A stretch of DNA of 15,589 nt from Microcaldota archaeon. GTDB lineage: Archaea > Micrarchaeota > Micrarchaeia > Anstonellales > Anstonellaceae. Shown here piece by piece: positions 5,774-12,590 of the stretch (its first letter is position 1; each line of letters starts with the position of its first letter). The stretch covers positions 1-15,589 of the forward strand of contig JAHFEC010000012.1 of NCBI GenBank assembly GCA_023248665.1, given 5' to 3'. Position numbers and translations under genes: made by a program. The notes under the pieces were generated by a model that saw only the letters and a list, made by a program, of their open reading frames with translations, did not search any database and had not been told where the DNA came from.

Positions 5774-8008
5774 CTACAGTTTCGTCCATTTGAGGGTCAG
5801 CGAGTTGGTCACCACCGACACCGAGGACATGGCCATCGCCCCGCCCGCGATGACGGGCGAGAGCAGCCAGCCCGTGAACGGGAAGAGCACGCCCGCCGCG
5901 ATGGGGATGCCGACCACGTTGTAGATCATGGCCCAGAAGAAATTCTGCTTGATTTTGCTGATGGTGGCTCGGCCCAGTTTGATGGCCCTCGCCACGTCCT
6001 GCGTGTCCGAGCGCATGAGCACCACGTCCCCGCTCTCGATGGCGATGTCGCTTCCTGAGCCCATGGCGATGCCCAGATCCGCCTGCGCCAGCGCGGGCGC
6101 ATCGTTGATGCCGTCGCCCACCATTGCCACTTTGACCCCGCCGGCCTGCAATTTCCTCACTTCCTCCGCCTTGTCGGACGGCAGCACCTCTGCGATGACA
6201 TTCTCGATGCCAGCCTGCCGCCCGATGGCCTTGGCCGCGCGCGCATTGTCGCCCGAGATCATCCACACTGTCAAGCCCAGCTTCTTGAGTTCCTGCACGG
6301 CCTGCACGGAAGTCGGGCGCAGGGTGTCGGCCACGGCCACGAGGCCGATGACCGTCTTCCCTTCCATCAGGGCCATCACCGTCTTTCCCTCATGCTCCAG
6401 CCGCTCCATCCGGCTCGAGGCTTCCGCCCCGAATCCGGCTCCCACGCTTTTTATCATCTTGGCATTGCCCAGTGCCATCTTCTTGGCGCCGATCTTCCCC
6501 TGCACGCCGTGGCCGGGCACGGCCTTGAATGAAACCACTTTCTTTGGCGCGAGGCCCTTGGCCTTCGCTTCCTCCAGCACCGCGTCCGCGATGGGATGCT
6601 CGGAATTCTTCTCAAGCGACGCGGCAAGGAGAAGGATGTCCGTCTCATCGTGCTTGCCATCCAGCGCCACGAGGTCCGTCACCTTCGGCTTTCCGGACGT
6701 GAGCGTGCCGGTCTTGTCGAACAGCACGGCATTGACCTTGTGCGTGCCCTCCAGCGCCTCGGCGTTCTTGAACAGGATGCCCTTCTGCGCCCCCAGGCCC
6801 GAACCCACCATGATGGAAGTGGGCGTGGCGAGGCCCAAGGCGCACGGACAGGCGATCACCAGCACCGACACGGCGGCCACCAGCGCGAACGAGAATGGCG
6901 AGGCCGGCACCGGCATCAGCGGGAACCACGCTTGTGCGAGGCCCGAATCCAGCGCGTAATACCACGCGCCGAACGCGAAGAGCGCGACGAGGATGACGAC
7001 GGGGACGAACACCGCGCTGATCTCGTCCGCGAAGCGCTGGATGGGCGCGCGGCTGCCCTGCGCCTCCTCCACCATCTTGACGATTTGCGATAACGCCGTG
7101 TCCGAGCCCACTTTTTCGGCGCGCACGTGCAGCATCCCGTGTTTGTTGATGGTGGCCCCGAACGCCCGGCTCCCCTTCATCTTCTCCACCGGGATGCTCT
7201 CGCCTGTCAGCATGGATTCGTCCACCGAGGAATGGCCGTCCACCACCGTGCCGTCTGTCGGGATCTTCTCGCCCGGCTTGATGAGCATCACGTCCCCGAT
7301 CACGATATTAGCGGCGTCAATGACCATCTCTTTTCCCTGGCGGATGACAATAGCCTGTTTGGGGGCCAGATCCAGCAGTTTTCGGATGGCTTCCGATGCC
7401 CGCCCCTTCGCGATGGCCTCGAGGTATTTTCCCAGCATCACCAGCGTGAGCAGGCTGGCGCCCACCTCGAAATACTGCTCCTGCGCGAATCCAAGGAGCG
7501 CGGCGAGGCTGTAGAAGTAGGCGGCGCTCGTGCCCAGCGCGATGAGGGTGTCCATGGAAGCCGTCTTGTTCCTCGCGGCGGCGATGGCCCCCTGATAGAA
7601 CGACCAGCCCACGATGAACTGTACGGGCGTGCTCAAGAGAAAGAGGAGCGGCAGGCGGTAGGGGAAATCCATCAGGAACATGCCCAATACCACGGCCGGG
7701 ACGGAAAGGACGGCGCCGAAGGCCAGCTTCATCTTCAGCTCGGAAATCTCGGCCGCCCTCAATTCCTTTTCGTGCTCGTGCGAGACGCCGATGCTGGCGC
7801 CGTAGCCCAGCGATTTCACCTTCTCTACGAGCGCTTTCTCCATCGCCTCCCCGCCCGTGGCCGTCTCGTCGTATTCCACCTGCGCGCGTCCGGCCGCGTA
7901 ATTCACGTTGGCCTTGCTCACGCCGCTCACCTTGCCAAGCCCCCTCGTTATCAGGGTGGCGCACGAGGCGCAGTGCATGCCGCTGATCGTCAAGTCTGTT
8001 TTTTTCAT
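5774..8008 (-). CDS. copA: Cu+-exporting P1B-type ATPase
   Basis: A 744-aa ATP-driven pump that moves Cu+ out of the cytoplasm. In order: an N-terminal HMA metal-binding domain (GMHCASC, residues 10-16), eight membrane helices, the actuator loop TGES (268-271), the transport site CPC (387-389), the phosphorylated DKTG (Asp431), the SEHP motif of the nucleotide domain and the hinge GDGIND (631-636). Tyr696-Asn697 before TM7 ends and Met725-x-x-Ser728-Ser729 in TM8 are the P1B-1 signature for Cu+/Ag+, so the metal assignment is firm. The ATG at 8008 puts the HMA domain first and is preceded by AGGGTGG; the longer open frame upstream is spurious. It follows a 125-bp gap after the cupredoxin and precedes the MacB-like gene. 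The full set of catalytic motifs indicates a functional gene. Confidence 0.97.
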   Translation of the reverse strand: MKKTDLTISGMHCASCATLITRGLGKVSGVSKANVNYAAGRAQVEYDETATGGEAMEKALVEKVKSLGYGASIGVSHEHEKELRAAEISELKMKLAFGAVLSVPAVVLGMFLMDFPYRLPLLFLLSTPVQFIVGWSFYQGAIAAARNKTASMDTLIALGTSAAYFYSLAALLGFAQEQYFEVGASLLTLVMLGKYLEAIAKGRASEAIRKLLDLAPKQAIVIRQGKEMVIDAANIVIGDVMLIKPGEKIPTDGTVVDGHSSVDESMLTGESIPVEKMKGSRAFGATINKHGMLHVRAEKVGSDTALSQIVKMVEEAQGSRAPIQRFADEISAVFVPVVILVALFAFGAWYYALDSGLAQAWFPLMPVPASPFSFALVAAVSVLVIACPCALGLATPTSIMVGSGLGAQKGILFKNAEALEGTHKVNAVLFDKTGTLTSGKPKVTDLVALDGKHDETDILLLAASLEKNSEHPIADAVLEEAKAKGLAPKKVVSFKAVPGHGVQGKIGAKKMALGNAKMIKSVGAGFGAEASSRMERLEHEGKTVMALMEGKTVIGLVAVADTLRPTSVQAVQELKKLGLTVWMISGDNARAAKAIGRQAGIENVIAEVLPSDKAEEVRKLQAGGVKVAMVGDGINDAPALAQADLGIAMGSGSDIAIESGDVVLMRSDTQDVARAIKLGRATISKIKQNFFWAMIYNVVGIPIAAGVLFPFTGWLLSPVIAGGAMAMSSVSVVTNSLTLKWTKL

Positions 8009-8058
8009 GGGTCCACCCTCTCTTGCAAATCCCGTCCGCCGGGCCTGATGAATAGGAT

Positions 8059-8079
8059 GGGCCGGGCGTTCCCCGGCCC
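8059..8079 (-). other. Strong hairpin in the gap before copA
   Basis: GGGCCGGG (8059-8066) and CCCGGCCC (8072-8079) form a perfect 8-bp GC stem with a 5-nt loop, within the 125-bp stretch between the cupredoxin stop and the CopA start. No T-run follows on minus, so it is not a typical terminator. It could be a processing or stability site that sets different levels for the two parts of the operon. I see no other gene in 8009-8133. Confidence 0.5.
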
Positions 8080-8133
8080 CTGTTTTCTGCCATATTTCTG
8101 CTGTTCTTCCTTCCTCTTTAATCCTTGCGGCTC

Positions 8134-8760
8134 TCATCCGCCGCATCCGCATCCGCCGCTGGAGCCTCCGCACGATCCCCCGCTCGGTCCGGCCGGGGTC
8201 CCGGTCGGCGCGGCCACGGTCTGGCCGTCGCTGGTCTGCACGATGAGCTGGCCGTTTCCCATGCCCATCGGGCAGGACATCCGGTAGGTGCCGGCCTTGT
8301 CTGCCGTGAATTCCACGATGTGGTTGCTGGCCGACACGACAAAGCTCTCCTTGATGCCCCAGATATTGAATATGCTCATGCATCCACGGAACGTGCTGGC
8401 ATCCAGATCCAGCTTCACCTTGTCCCCCTGCTTGACCGTGATGGTTCGCGGCTCGTAATACCCGTTCACCACCTTAAGCGGAATGGTCACCTCGCCCCCC
8501 GATGCTCCCGCGCCTCCGGTGGCACCCGCTCCGGCCTGCGATCCAGCGCCGGCCTGCGCCCCCGCCACGGCATTCGTGCCAGCCCCGGCTTGCGAGCCGG
8601 AACCCGTAGCGGCTTGCGCCGCCGGATTATTCGTGCCGGCGGCCAGCGTCGCGCCCCGGCTGTTGGCATACAGCCCCGGCGTCATCGTCGTAAATCCGAT
8701 CCAGGCGACGATCATGATCAAGATCGCGATCGCCGTGAATTCATGCAGTTTCATGCTCAT
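8134..8760 (-). CDS. Membrane-anchored cupredoxin with Cys-rich C-terminal tail
   Basis: A 208-aa protein: N-terminal anchor helix (about 9-27), a long Gly/Ala/Gln/Thr linker with imperfect GAGSQAGAG-type repeats (about 36-90), and a cupredoxin domain (about 90-180). The domain has FRGCMSIFN and the copper loop YRMSCPMGMGNGQLIV, in which the Cys and Met residues are the likely ligands, as in COG4633-type cupredoxins. A Gly/Ser/Cys tail with four cysteines (GGSCGG, GGCGCGG) follows, an unusual addition that looks like an extra thiol metal site. The start at 8760 lies four bases after the previous stop, and GGAGGGTGA at that stop is the ribosome site, so translation is probably coupled. It should bind copper at the outer face beside CopA. 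Confidence 0.88.
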   Translation of the reverse strand: MSMKLHEFTAIAILIMIVAWIGFTTMTPGLYANSRGATLAAGTNNPAAQAATGSGSQAGAGTNAVAGAQAGAGSQAGAGATGGAGASGGEVTIPLKVVNGYYEPRTITVKQGDKVKLDLDASTFRGCMSIFNIWGIKESFVVSASNHIVEFTADKAGTYRMSCPMGMGNGQLIVQTSDGQTVAAPTGTPAGPSGGSCGGSSGGCGCGG

Positions 8761-8764
8761 CTTC

Positions 8765-9745
8765 TCACCCTCCGAACACCGGGCCCATCACGGGCCCGTA
8801 TATCATGATTAGCGTCAAAATGACGAAGAAAATGAAACACGTGCTGGCCATCGAGCTGAGGCTCTCCACTTCGATGCTCCGGCCCAGCCTCCCCAACTCC
8901 TTGATCTGCATGTAAGCCAATGCGGCCAGGATGAGCACGCAGAAGAACGTCAGCAGCCAAAGGAATGCGATGAGCGGCGAGGCGAGCAGCATCACCGAGA
9001 GCATGGCGCCCATGGTGCCGGACATCACGCCGGCCATGAGGCCTTCCATGATGCCCATCACTCCGCTCAGGCGCCCGGCCCACGCGCCGGCGATGCAGCC
9101 GATGATCATCGAGAGCACGCTACCCCAGAACATGCCGTTCGTCGCCCCGAGCAGCGCGCCGACCAAAAAGCCGGTCATCATGCCAAACGTCATCCCCTCC
9201 ATCATCCCGAGGCTGCAGGAAATGGGCTTGTGGTATGCCGCGAAGTGGTATCCCGCCGCCACGATGGACACGACCGACACCGCTCCGATGATAAGCAGGG
9301 GTAGGCGGTTCTCTGTAAATCCGGCCACCCCCTGCCACAATCCGAAGTACATCACGGCCAGCAGGACGAGCAGGACCGCCAGCGAGCCGACCGAATTGAT
9401 CAGCAGCCTGCGCTCGGCCTTCCATTCGGCCTTGTCGTCGAGGATGCCGTATATGACCTCTTTTACCGTCACAATCTCCGAGATGTCCTCTGCCCCCTTC
9501 TCATCCGCTCCCATCCGGCCCATCCCGCTCTCCGTCTGGCAGCAGTCTGCGACCTTGTATCCCGCATCCCGGATCGCGCTCTTCACCTCTTCGAGCTTGT
9601 CATCTTTGGCCTTGAAAAGCAACCGGCCTTCGCTTGCGCTGATATGCTCAATCTCCACTCCGTCGATTTTGGAGACGGCCTTGGAGATCGCGTGCTCGCA
9701 CGAGACGCAGGTCATGCCGGTTATCTTCGCTTCGTAATGTTTCAT
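8765..9745 (-). CDS. HMA domain fused to a Met/Gly-rich multi-pass membrane domain
   Basis: A 326-aa protein. Residues 1-70 form a heavy-metal-associated domain with MTCVSC (11-16) and the usual length and GYKV ending. A CC pair (ADCCQTE) and a polar stretch follow. The rest is membrane: two ordinary helices (about 115-165), then two similar Met-Gly-rich blocks, CSLGMMEGMTFGMMTGFL and GVMGIMEGLMAGVMSGTM, joined by a GSVLSMIIG helix, and two or three final helices. The repeated MxxxM and GxxxG spacing recalls copper channels of the Ctr type in principle, but I see no homology to them and know no named family. It is co-transcribed with the CopZ-like gene (16 bp upstream) and the cupredoxin (4 bp downstream). 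A copper conduit, storage or sensing membrane protein is inferred. The ATG at 9745 has GGGGGA just ahead. Confidence 0.78.
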   Translation of the reverse strand: MKHYEAKITGMTCVSCEHAISKAVSKIDGVEIEHISASEGRLLFKAKDDKLEEVKSAIRDAGYKVADCCQTESGMGRMGADEKGAEDISEIVTVKEVIYGILDDKAEWKAERRLLINSVGSLAVLLVLLAVMYFGLWQGVAGFTENRLPLLIIGAVSVVSIVAAGYHFAAYHKPISCSLGMMEGMTFGMMTGFLVGALLGATNGMFWGSVLSMIIGCIAGAWAGRLSGVMGIMEGLMAGVMSGTMGAMLSVMLLASPLIAFLWLLTFFCVLILAALAYMQIKELGRLGRSIEVESLSSMASTCFIFFVILTLIMIYGPVMGPVFGG

Positions 9746-9761
9746 AGAATCCCCCGGCCTC

Positions 9762-9965
9762 CTACTCTCTGACCTTGTATCCTTCCGCCTTGATGGCCTT
9801 GATGAGCGCCTCATATGTCTTCTGGTCCGGGACGCTCACTTTCGCCTCGCCGCTCTTGTGGCTGATCGCGAGCACCTGGGCGCCGGGCACGTCCTCGGCC
9901 GCCATCTTGATCAGGTTCTCGCAGCTGGCGCAGTGCATCCCGTCTATATGCATCGTCTTCTCCAT
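9762..9965 (-). CDS. copZ: CopZ-like copper chaperone (free HMA domain)
   Basis: A 67-aa single HMA domain, the usual size for CopZ/Atx1 copper chaperones, with MHIDGMHCASCENLI carrying the CxxC pair (Cys12, Cys15) that binds Cu+ and the C-terminal GYKV strand. It would carry Cu+ in the cytoplasm to the HMA domains of CopA and the fused membrane protein encoded downstream. The ATG at 9965 has GGGAG seven bases upstream; an earlier in-frame ATG at 9992 (MPARAG) belongs to the leader repeats described at 9976-10084 and is less likely. It is the first gene of the copper operon, whose probable promoter lies in element B (10103-10142), giving a leader of about 130 nt. Confidence 0.92.
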   Translation of the reverse strand: MEKTMHIDGMHCASCENLIKMAAEDVPGAQVLAISHKSGEAKVSVPDQKTYEALIKAIKAEGYKVRE

Positions 9966-9975
9966 GCTCCCAACT

Positions 9976-10084
9976 CCTGCCCTCGCGGGCATCTCAGTAT
10001 TTTATTGCCTGCCCTCGCGGGCATCGTTATTCTCTTCCATGTCGTCGCGGGCATCTATCATTCTTTTCCCATGCCTCGCGCCCG
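9976..10084 (-). repeat. Four GC-rich hairpin-forming repeats in the copper operon leader
   Basis: CCTGCCCTCGCGGGCATC occurs exactly at 9976-9993 and 10008-10025, with a degenerate copy at 10038-10055 and a partial one at 10070-10084, spaced 32, 30 and 32 bp and separated by AT-rich filler. On the transcribed (minus) strand each perfect copy folds as TGCCC-GCGA-GGGCA, a 5-bp stem with a GNRA tetraloop. Each also carries ATGCCCGCG, a possible decoy start. This may be an RNA-level control region or repeat expansion. Confidence 0.7.
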
Positions 10085-10102
10085 TAAGCACGATTATTAA
10101 TA

Positions 10103-10142
10103 TTTCATTTGAATGAAACAATACATATAGATATTTGAAACA
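10103..10142. promoter_or_regulatory. Operator/promoter element B between regulator B and the CopZ operon
   Basis: TTTCATT-TG-AATGAAA (10103-10118) is a 7-bp inverted repeat. Overlapping it, TGAAACA (10114-10120) and TGAAACA (10136-10142) flank the core ATACATATAGATATT, which can serve as a TATA box either way: toward the regulator (start 10172) or toward copZ (minus). The 29 bp at 10114-10142 match element A. A protein bound to both half-sites would cover TATA and shut both promoters. Confidence 0.7.
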
Positions 10143-10164
10143 ATAAAATTCCGCACGAAAAAGG

Positions 10165-10184
10165 TGTTTCAATGGTCCGAAACA
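10165..10184 (+). promoter_or_regulatory. Inverted repeat around the start codon of regulator B
   Basis: TGTTTC (10165-10170) and GAAACA (10179-10184) are complementary with the ATG at 10172 in the 8-nt loop. AAGGTG (10161-10166), the ribosome site, overlaps the first arm. It may be another regulator half-site pair or an mRNA hairpin that exposes or hides the start. Confidence 0.45.
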
Positions 10185-10753
10185 TGCATTTCAACCAACG
10201 TCTGCTCATCGCGATTTCCATCCTCTCCGGCTTCGTGCTGCTGGTGATGGCCATGCTCCTGAGCTACATCCTCGCCACGAACGGAATGGCCGAATCCCCG
10301 ATCATCATGGCGCTCTACACCTACCACCTCGAGACCATGATCCTCGTCTCCGTGCTGGGCATTGTGGTGGGTGCCGCCGTGTATTTCCTCATGTCCGAGC
10401 GCGTGCAGATCAAGACGCGCGAGGCGACCGGCAATGCCAAGCTCCTCCTCTCCTTCCTCTCCACTGAAGAGAGAGCCGTGGTCGAGCTCCTCCTCGCAAG
10501 CGACGGGCACACCACGCAGGCGCAGGTCTCTCACTTGGAGGACATGACGCGCCTGAAGGCCCACCGCACCGTCCTGCGCCTGTCTGAGAAGAAAATCATC
10601 CGCATCGAGAAGCTGGGCAAGACCAACCAGCTCTGGCTGGCCGTCTCGATCTACGACGCGCTCAAGGGCGGCGCCGCAAAGGCGGCCCCGCATGAAAAAG
10701 CGCCCGGGCCGGGCGAGCCCCGCCCGTCGGACCCGAGCGAAGGCGCCCCGTAG
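10172..10753 (+). CDS. Membrane-anchored winged-helix transcription regulator (B)
   Basis: A 193-aa paralogue of the regulator at 2178-2735 with the same plan: short N-terminus, TM1 (about 11-34), outer loop, TM2 (about 57-75), a basic segment, a winged helix (about 88-155; NAKLLLSFLSTEERAVV, AHRTVLRLSEKKII, wing GKTN) and a Pro/Ala-rich charged tail. The outer motif YHxExM is kept (His52, Glu54, Met56), as are LSGFV in TM1 and the SP of the loop; most of the rest has diverged, so the two paralogues are not a recent duplication. AAGGTG five bases before the ATG at 10172 supports this start. It is divergent from the CopZ-CopA operon across element B, so the likely job is autoregulation and copper-operon control, by signal across the membrane. 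Ligand and sign of control are unknown. Confidence 0.8.
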   Translation: MVRNMHFNQRLLIAISILSGFVLLVMAMLLSYILATNGMAESPIIMALYTYHLETMILVSVLGIVVGAAVYFLMSERVQIKTREATGNAKLLLSFLSTEERAVVELLLASDGHTTQAQVSHLEDMTRLKAHRTVLRLSEKKIIRIEKLGKTNQLWLAVSIYDALKGGAAKAAPHEKAPGPGEPRPSDPSEGAP

Positions 10754-10771
10754 GCTTCCCGGTCGATTCGC

Positions 10772-11611
10772 ATGCGCTCCATCCGGATTGCCACGAAAGG
10801 CTACTGGCCCCTGCCCCGTTTTTCGAGAATTCATTCCGGCGGGTGGGCCCGCCTCGAAGCCAAGGCGCTCGGCCCAAAAGAGGCCGACTATGCGTTCTCC
10901 TCGCGTCGCCCGCTTTCCCCCGCAATGATCATCCTCGAGGCGGAAATCACCCACGCGCTACCCAAGAAAATCATCGCCTCCGCCGGCCGCCGGCGCTTCG
11001 TGCTCTCGCGCTGGATCGGCGGTCTGTACAGCAACGCCAACGGCCGGAGCCTGTCCTCCTTGCGCGCCTTCTACGACGCCATCGCGCCCCGCTACCGATA
11101 CCATGTCGAGCCCGAGCGCCTGCGCCAGCTCTCGGCCCTCGCCGATGCCCTCCGGCCGCTCCTGCCTCCCGGCGCCCGTATTCTGGATGCCAGCGCCGGC
11201 GACTGCACGTTCGTTCGCGCCGCCTCGCCCGGGTTCGAAGTCTGGTGCAACGACATCAGCCCCAAAATGCTTGCCCTCCGGCCGAAGTCCGTCCCGCCCT
11301 CGCGCGTCTTTGTCTCCAGCGCCTCCCGCCTGCCCTTTCCCCCCTCATCGTTCGACGCGCTCATTCATACCTTCTCGAACAGCCATTCCCTCGACCGGCG
11401 CTTCTTTGGCTCTTTTTTCCGCGTCCTAAAAGCTGGCGCACCTCTGCTCTACCACCCGGTCAAGGCGCCGGGCGAGCAGTGGCCGAAAGATTTCCCGCAA
11501 AAGACGTTCGCCTCATTGCACGCGGCCGGTTTCCAACGCGCCGCGCGTCATGTCGCGCACAGCACGGGCAAAAAGAGCTCCACGCTGGTTTTTTACATTG
11601 CTTATCGCTGA
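10772..11611 (+). CDS. Class I SAM-dependent methyltransferase
   Basis: A protein of up to 279 aa with a Methyltransf_11-type Rossmann core. FYDAIAPRYRYHVEPERLR is the usual lead-in; ARILDASAGDCTFVR is motif I (ASAG instead of the more common GCGTG type); VWCNDISPKML carries the acidic ribose-binding residue; ASRLPFPPSSFDALIHTFSNSHS and FFRVLKAGAPLLYHP are the later motifs. The substrate cannot be told; such enzymes act on small molecules, lipids or quinones. The ATG at 10772, 18 bp after the regulator stop, keeps the gene in one transcription unit. An ATG at 10925 (228 aa) would omit about 50 residues that resemble no known domain, and the choice is open. No promoter is visible between the two genes. 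Confidence 0.75.
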   Translation: MRSIRIATKGYWPLPRFSRIHSGGWARLEAKALGPKEADYAFSSRRPLSPAMIILEAEITHALPKKIIASAGRRRFVLSRWIGGLYSNANGRSLSSLRAFYDAIAPRYRYHVEPERLRQLSALADALRPLLPPGARILDASAGDCTFVRAASPGFEVWCNDISPKMLALRPKSVPPSRVFVSSASRLPFPPSSFDALIHTFSNSHSLDRRFFGSFFRVLKAGAPLLYHPVKAPGEQWPKDFPQKTFASLHAAGFQRAARHVAHSTGKKSSTLVFYIAYR

Positions 11612-11632
11612 ATGCATCAGACGGTGTGCCCC

Positions 11633-11752
11633 ATGCCCCTCAAACAGACCTGCCCCCACTGCGGCTCGCTGGTCGAACCCAAAGAATCCGAAACCGCGGC
11701 CGGTGCCCTGCTGATATGCCCCGAGTGCTACAAGCTCATCGGCCGGGCCTAG
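11633..11752 (+). CDS. 39-aa zinc-ribbon microprotein
   Basis: A small frame encoding MPLKQTCPHCGSLVEPKE, then a Leu/Ile strand and LLICPECYKLIGRA. Two CPxC knuckles (Cys7/Cys10 and Cys29/Cys32) 18 residues apart are the classic one-zinc ribbon arrangement. GGTG six bases before the ATG at 11633 fits this start. An in-frame ATG at 11612, directly after the methyltransferase stop, would add seven residues including another Cys. It may be an accessory or nucleic-acid- or protein-binding factor; the specific role is unknown. The knuckle spacing and position directly after a coding gene argue for a real gene despite its size. Confidence 0.65.
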   Translation: MPLKQTCPHCGSLVEPKESETAAGALLICPECYKLIGRA

Positions 11753-11842
11753 TCCGCCCCCGATGCCCGGGCCGTTCATTCGGGAGTGTCCCTCATCTGG
11801 CCATTTATCCAAGCTCCGGCCTGCCCGGCACCCACCAAAAAG

Positions 11843-11850
11843 TTTATATT
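11843..11850 (+). promoter_or_regulatory. TATA box of the MscS-type TM-helix gene
   Basis: TTTATATT, followed by GGTGA (11872-11876) six bases before the ATG at 11883. The RNA would start near 11873, so the leader is very short. The 130 bp after the zinc-ribbon stop hold nothing else I can support. Confidence 0.55.
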
Positions 11851-11882
11851 CGCTCCCATTGTGTTCTTGACGGTGATTCGCA

Positions 11883-12572
11883 ATGGTGGATTTCAGTTTG
11901 AATATGTTGGATGCCGTGTCCAACGGCGTGCTTTTGGCGATGCAGCAGATCGGCGCCGCCCTCCCGGGTGTCATCGTGTCGATCATCATTGCCGTCGTCG
12001 CCTTGATCGTCGGCGTCGTCGTCTCCGATTTCCTGGGAGACCTGACCAACAAGGTCATGAACTATCTGGGCGTGGAGAAAGTGTTCAAGAAATACAAGGT
12101 CGAGGACGCGCTCGGCGGAACGCAGATCACGCACCTCTTCGCGCTCTTCGTCAAATGGTTCGTCATGATCTTCTTCATCGAATACGCCCTCGCGGCCCTC
12201 AACTTCGGCGCCGTGACCTTCTTCCTCAATTCGCTCCTGCTCTACGTGCCGGCCCTCTTCGGAGTAATCCTGCTGGTCATCGTGGCGGCCATCGTCGGCG
12301 AATGGGTGCGTGAGGCCATCCTCGGGGTGCACAAGTTCTACCTCCAGGCGACCCTCGCCACGGTCTCCAAGTGGGTCATCGTCCTCTCGGCCATCATGGT
12401 CGGCCTTGACACGCTGGGATTCCATCTGGCGTTCGTGTACATCGTGATCAACACGATCTTGCAGGGCTTGGTGTACGGCGTGGCGATCGCGTTCGGCCTG
12501 GCGTTCGGCCTCGGCGGACAGAAGGATGCCGCGGACATCATCAAGAAAGCGAGGAAGAAATTCAGCGTTTAG
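11883..12572 (+). CDS. MscS-related conserved TM-helix membrane protein
   Basis: A 229-aa protein with about five membrane helices (about 28-50, 85-110, 115-142, 160-178 and 190-212). The last helix and its tail, YGVAIAFGLAFGLGGQKDAADIIKK, match the pore-type helix of the conserved TM-helix family (PF05552, as in CmpX-like MscS relatives), and the earlier helices are divergent copies of the same unit (IVSIIIAVVALIVGVVVSDFLGDL). The cytoplasmic beta and alpha-beta domains of a true MscS channel are missing, as is normal for this family. A role in the membrane's response to osmotic or ionic change is inferred. It has its own promoter and is monocistronic, ending in a T-rich terminator. Confidence 0.85.
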   Translation: MVDFSLNMLDAVSNGVLLAMQQIGAALPGVIVSIIIAVVALIVGVVVSDFLGDLTNKVMNYLGVEKVFKKYKVEDALGGTQITHLFALFVKWFVMIFFIEYALAALNFGAVTFFLNSLLLYVPALFGVILLVIVAAIVGEWVREAILGVHKFYLQATLATVSKWVIVLSAIMVGLDTLGFHLAFVYIVINTILQGLVYGVAIAFGLAFGLGGQKDAADIIKKARKKFSV

Positions 12573-12590
12573 GGGCTTTTCCCCTCCCAT

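Noticed and set aside
4452..5924. Long plus-strand open frame of 490 codons
   Set aside because: It lies across the CPVC gene in another frame and antisense to the MacB-like gene and the end of CopA. Its translation is Arg/Pro/His-rich with no domain, a high-GC shadow.
8009..8383. Upstream extension of the CopA frame
   Set aside because: It overlaps the cupredoxin in another frame and has no domain features; the HMA domain begins right after the ATG at 8008, which has a ribosome site.
9738..9744. TGTTTCA half-site at the start of the HMA-membrane gene
   Set aside because: It is the reverse of the coding ATGAAACA within an operon, with no partner half-site at 22 bp.
9976..10084. CRISPR-like array ahead of copZ
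   Set aside because: Repeats of 18 bp with only 12-14 bp AT-rich filler, decaying copies and no cas genes.
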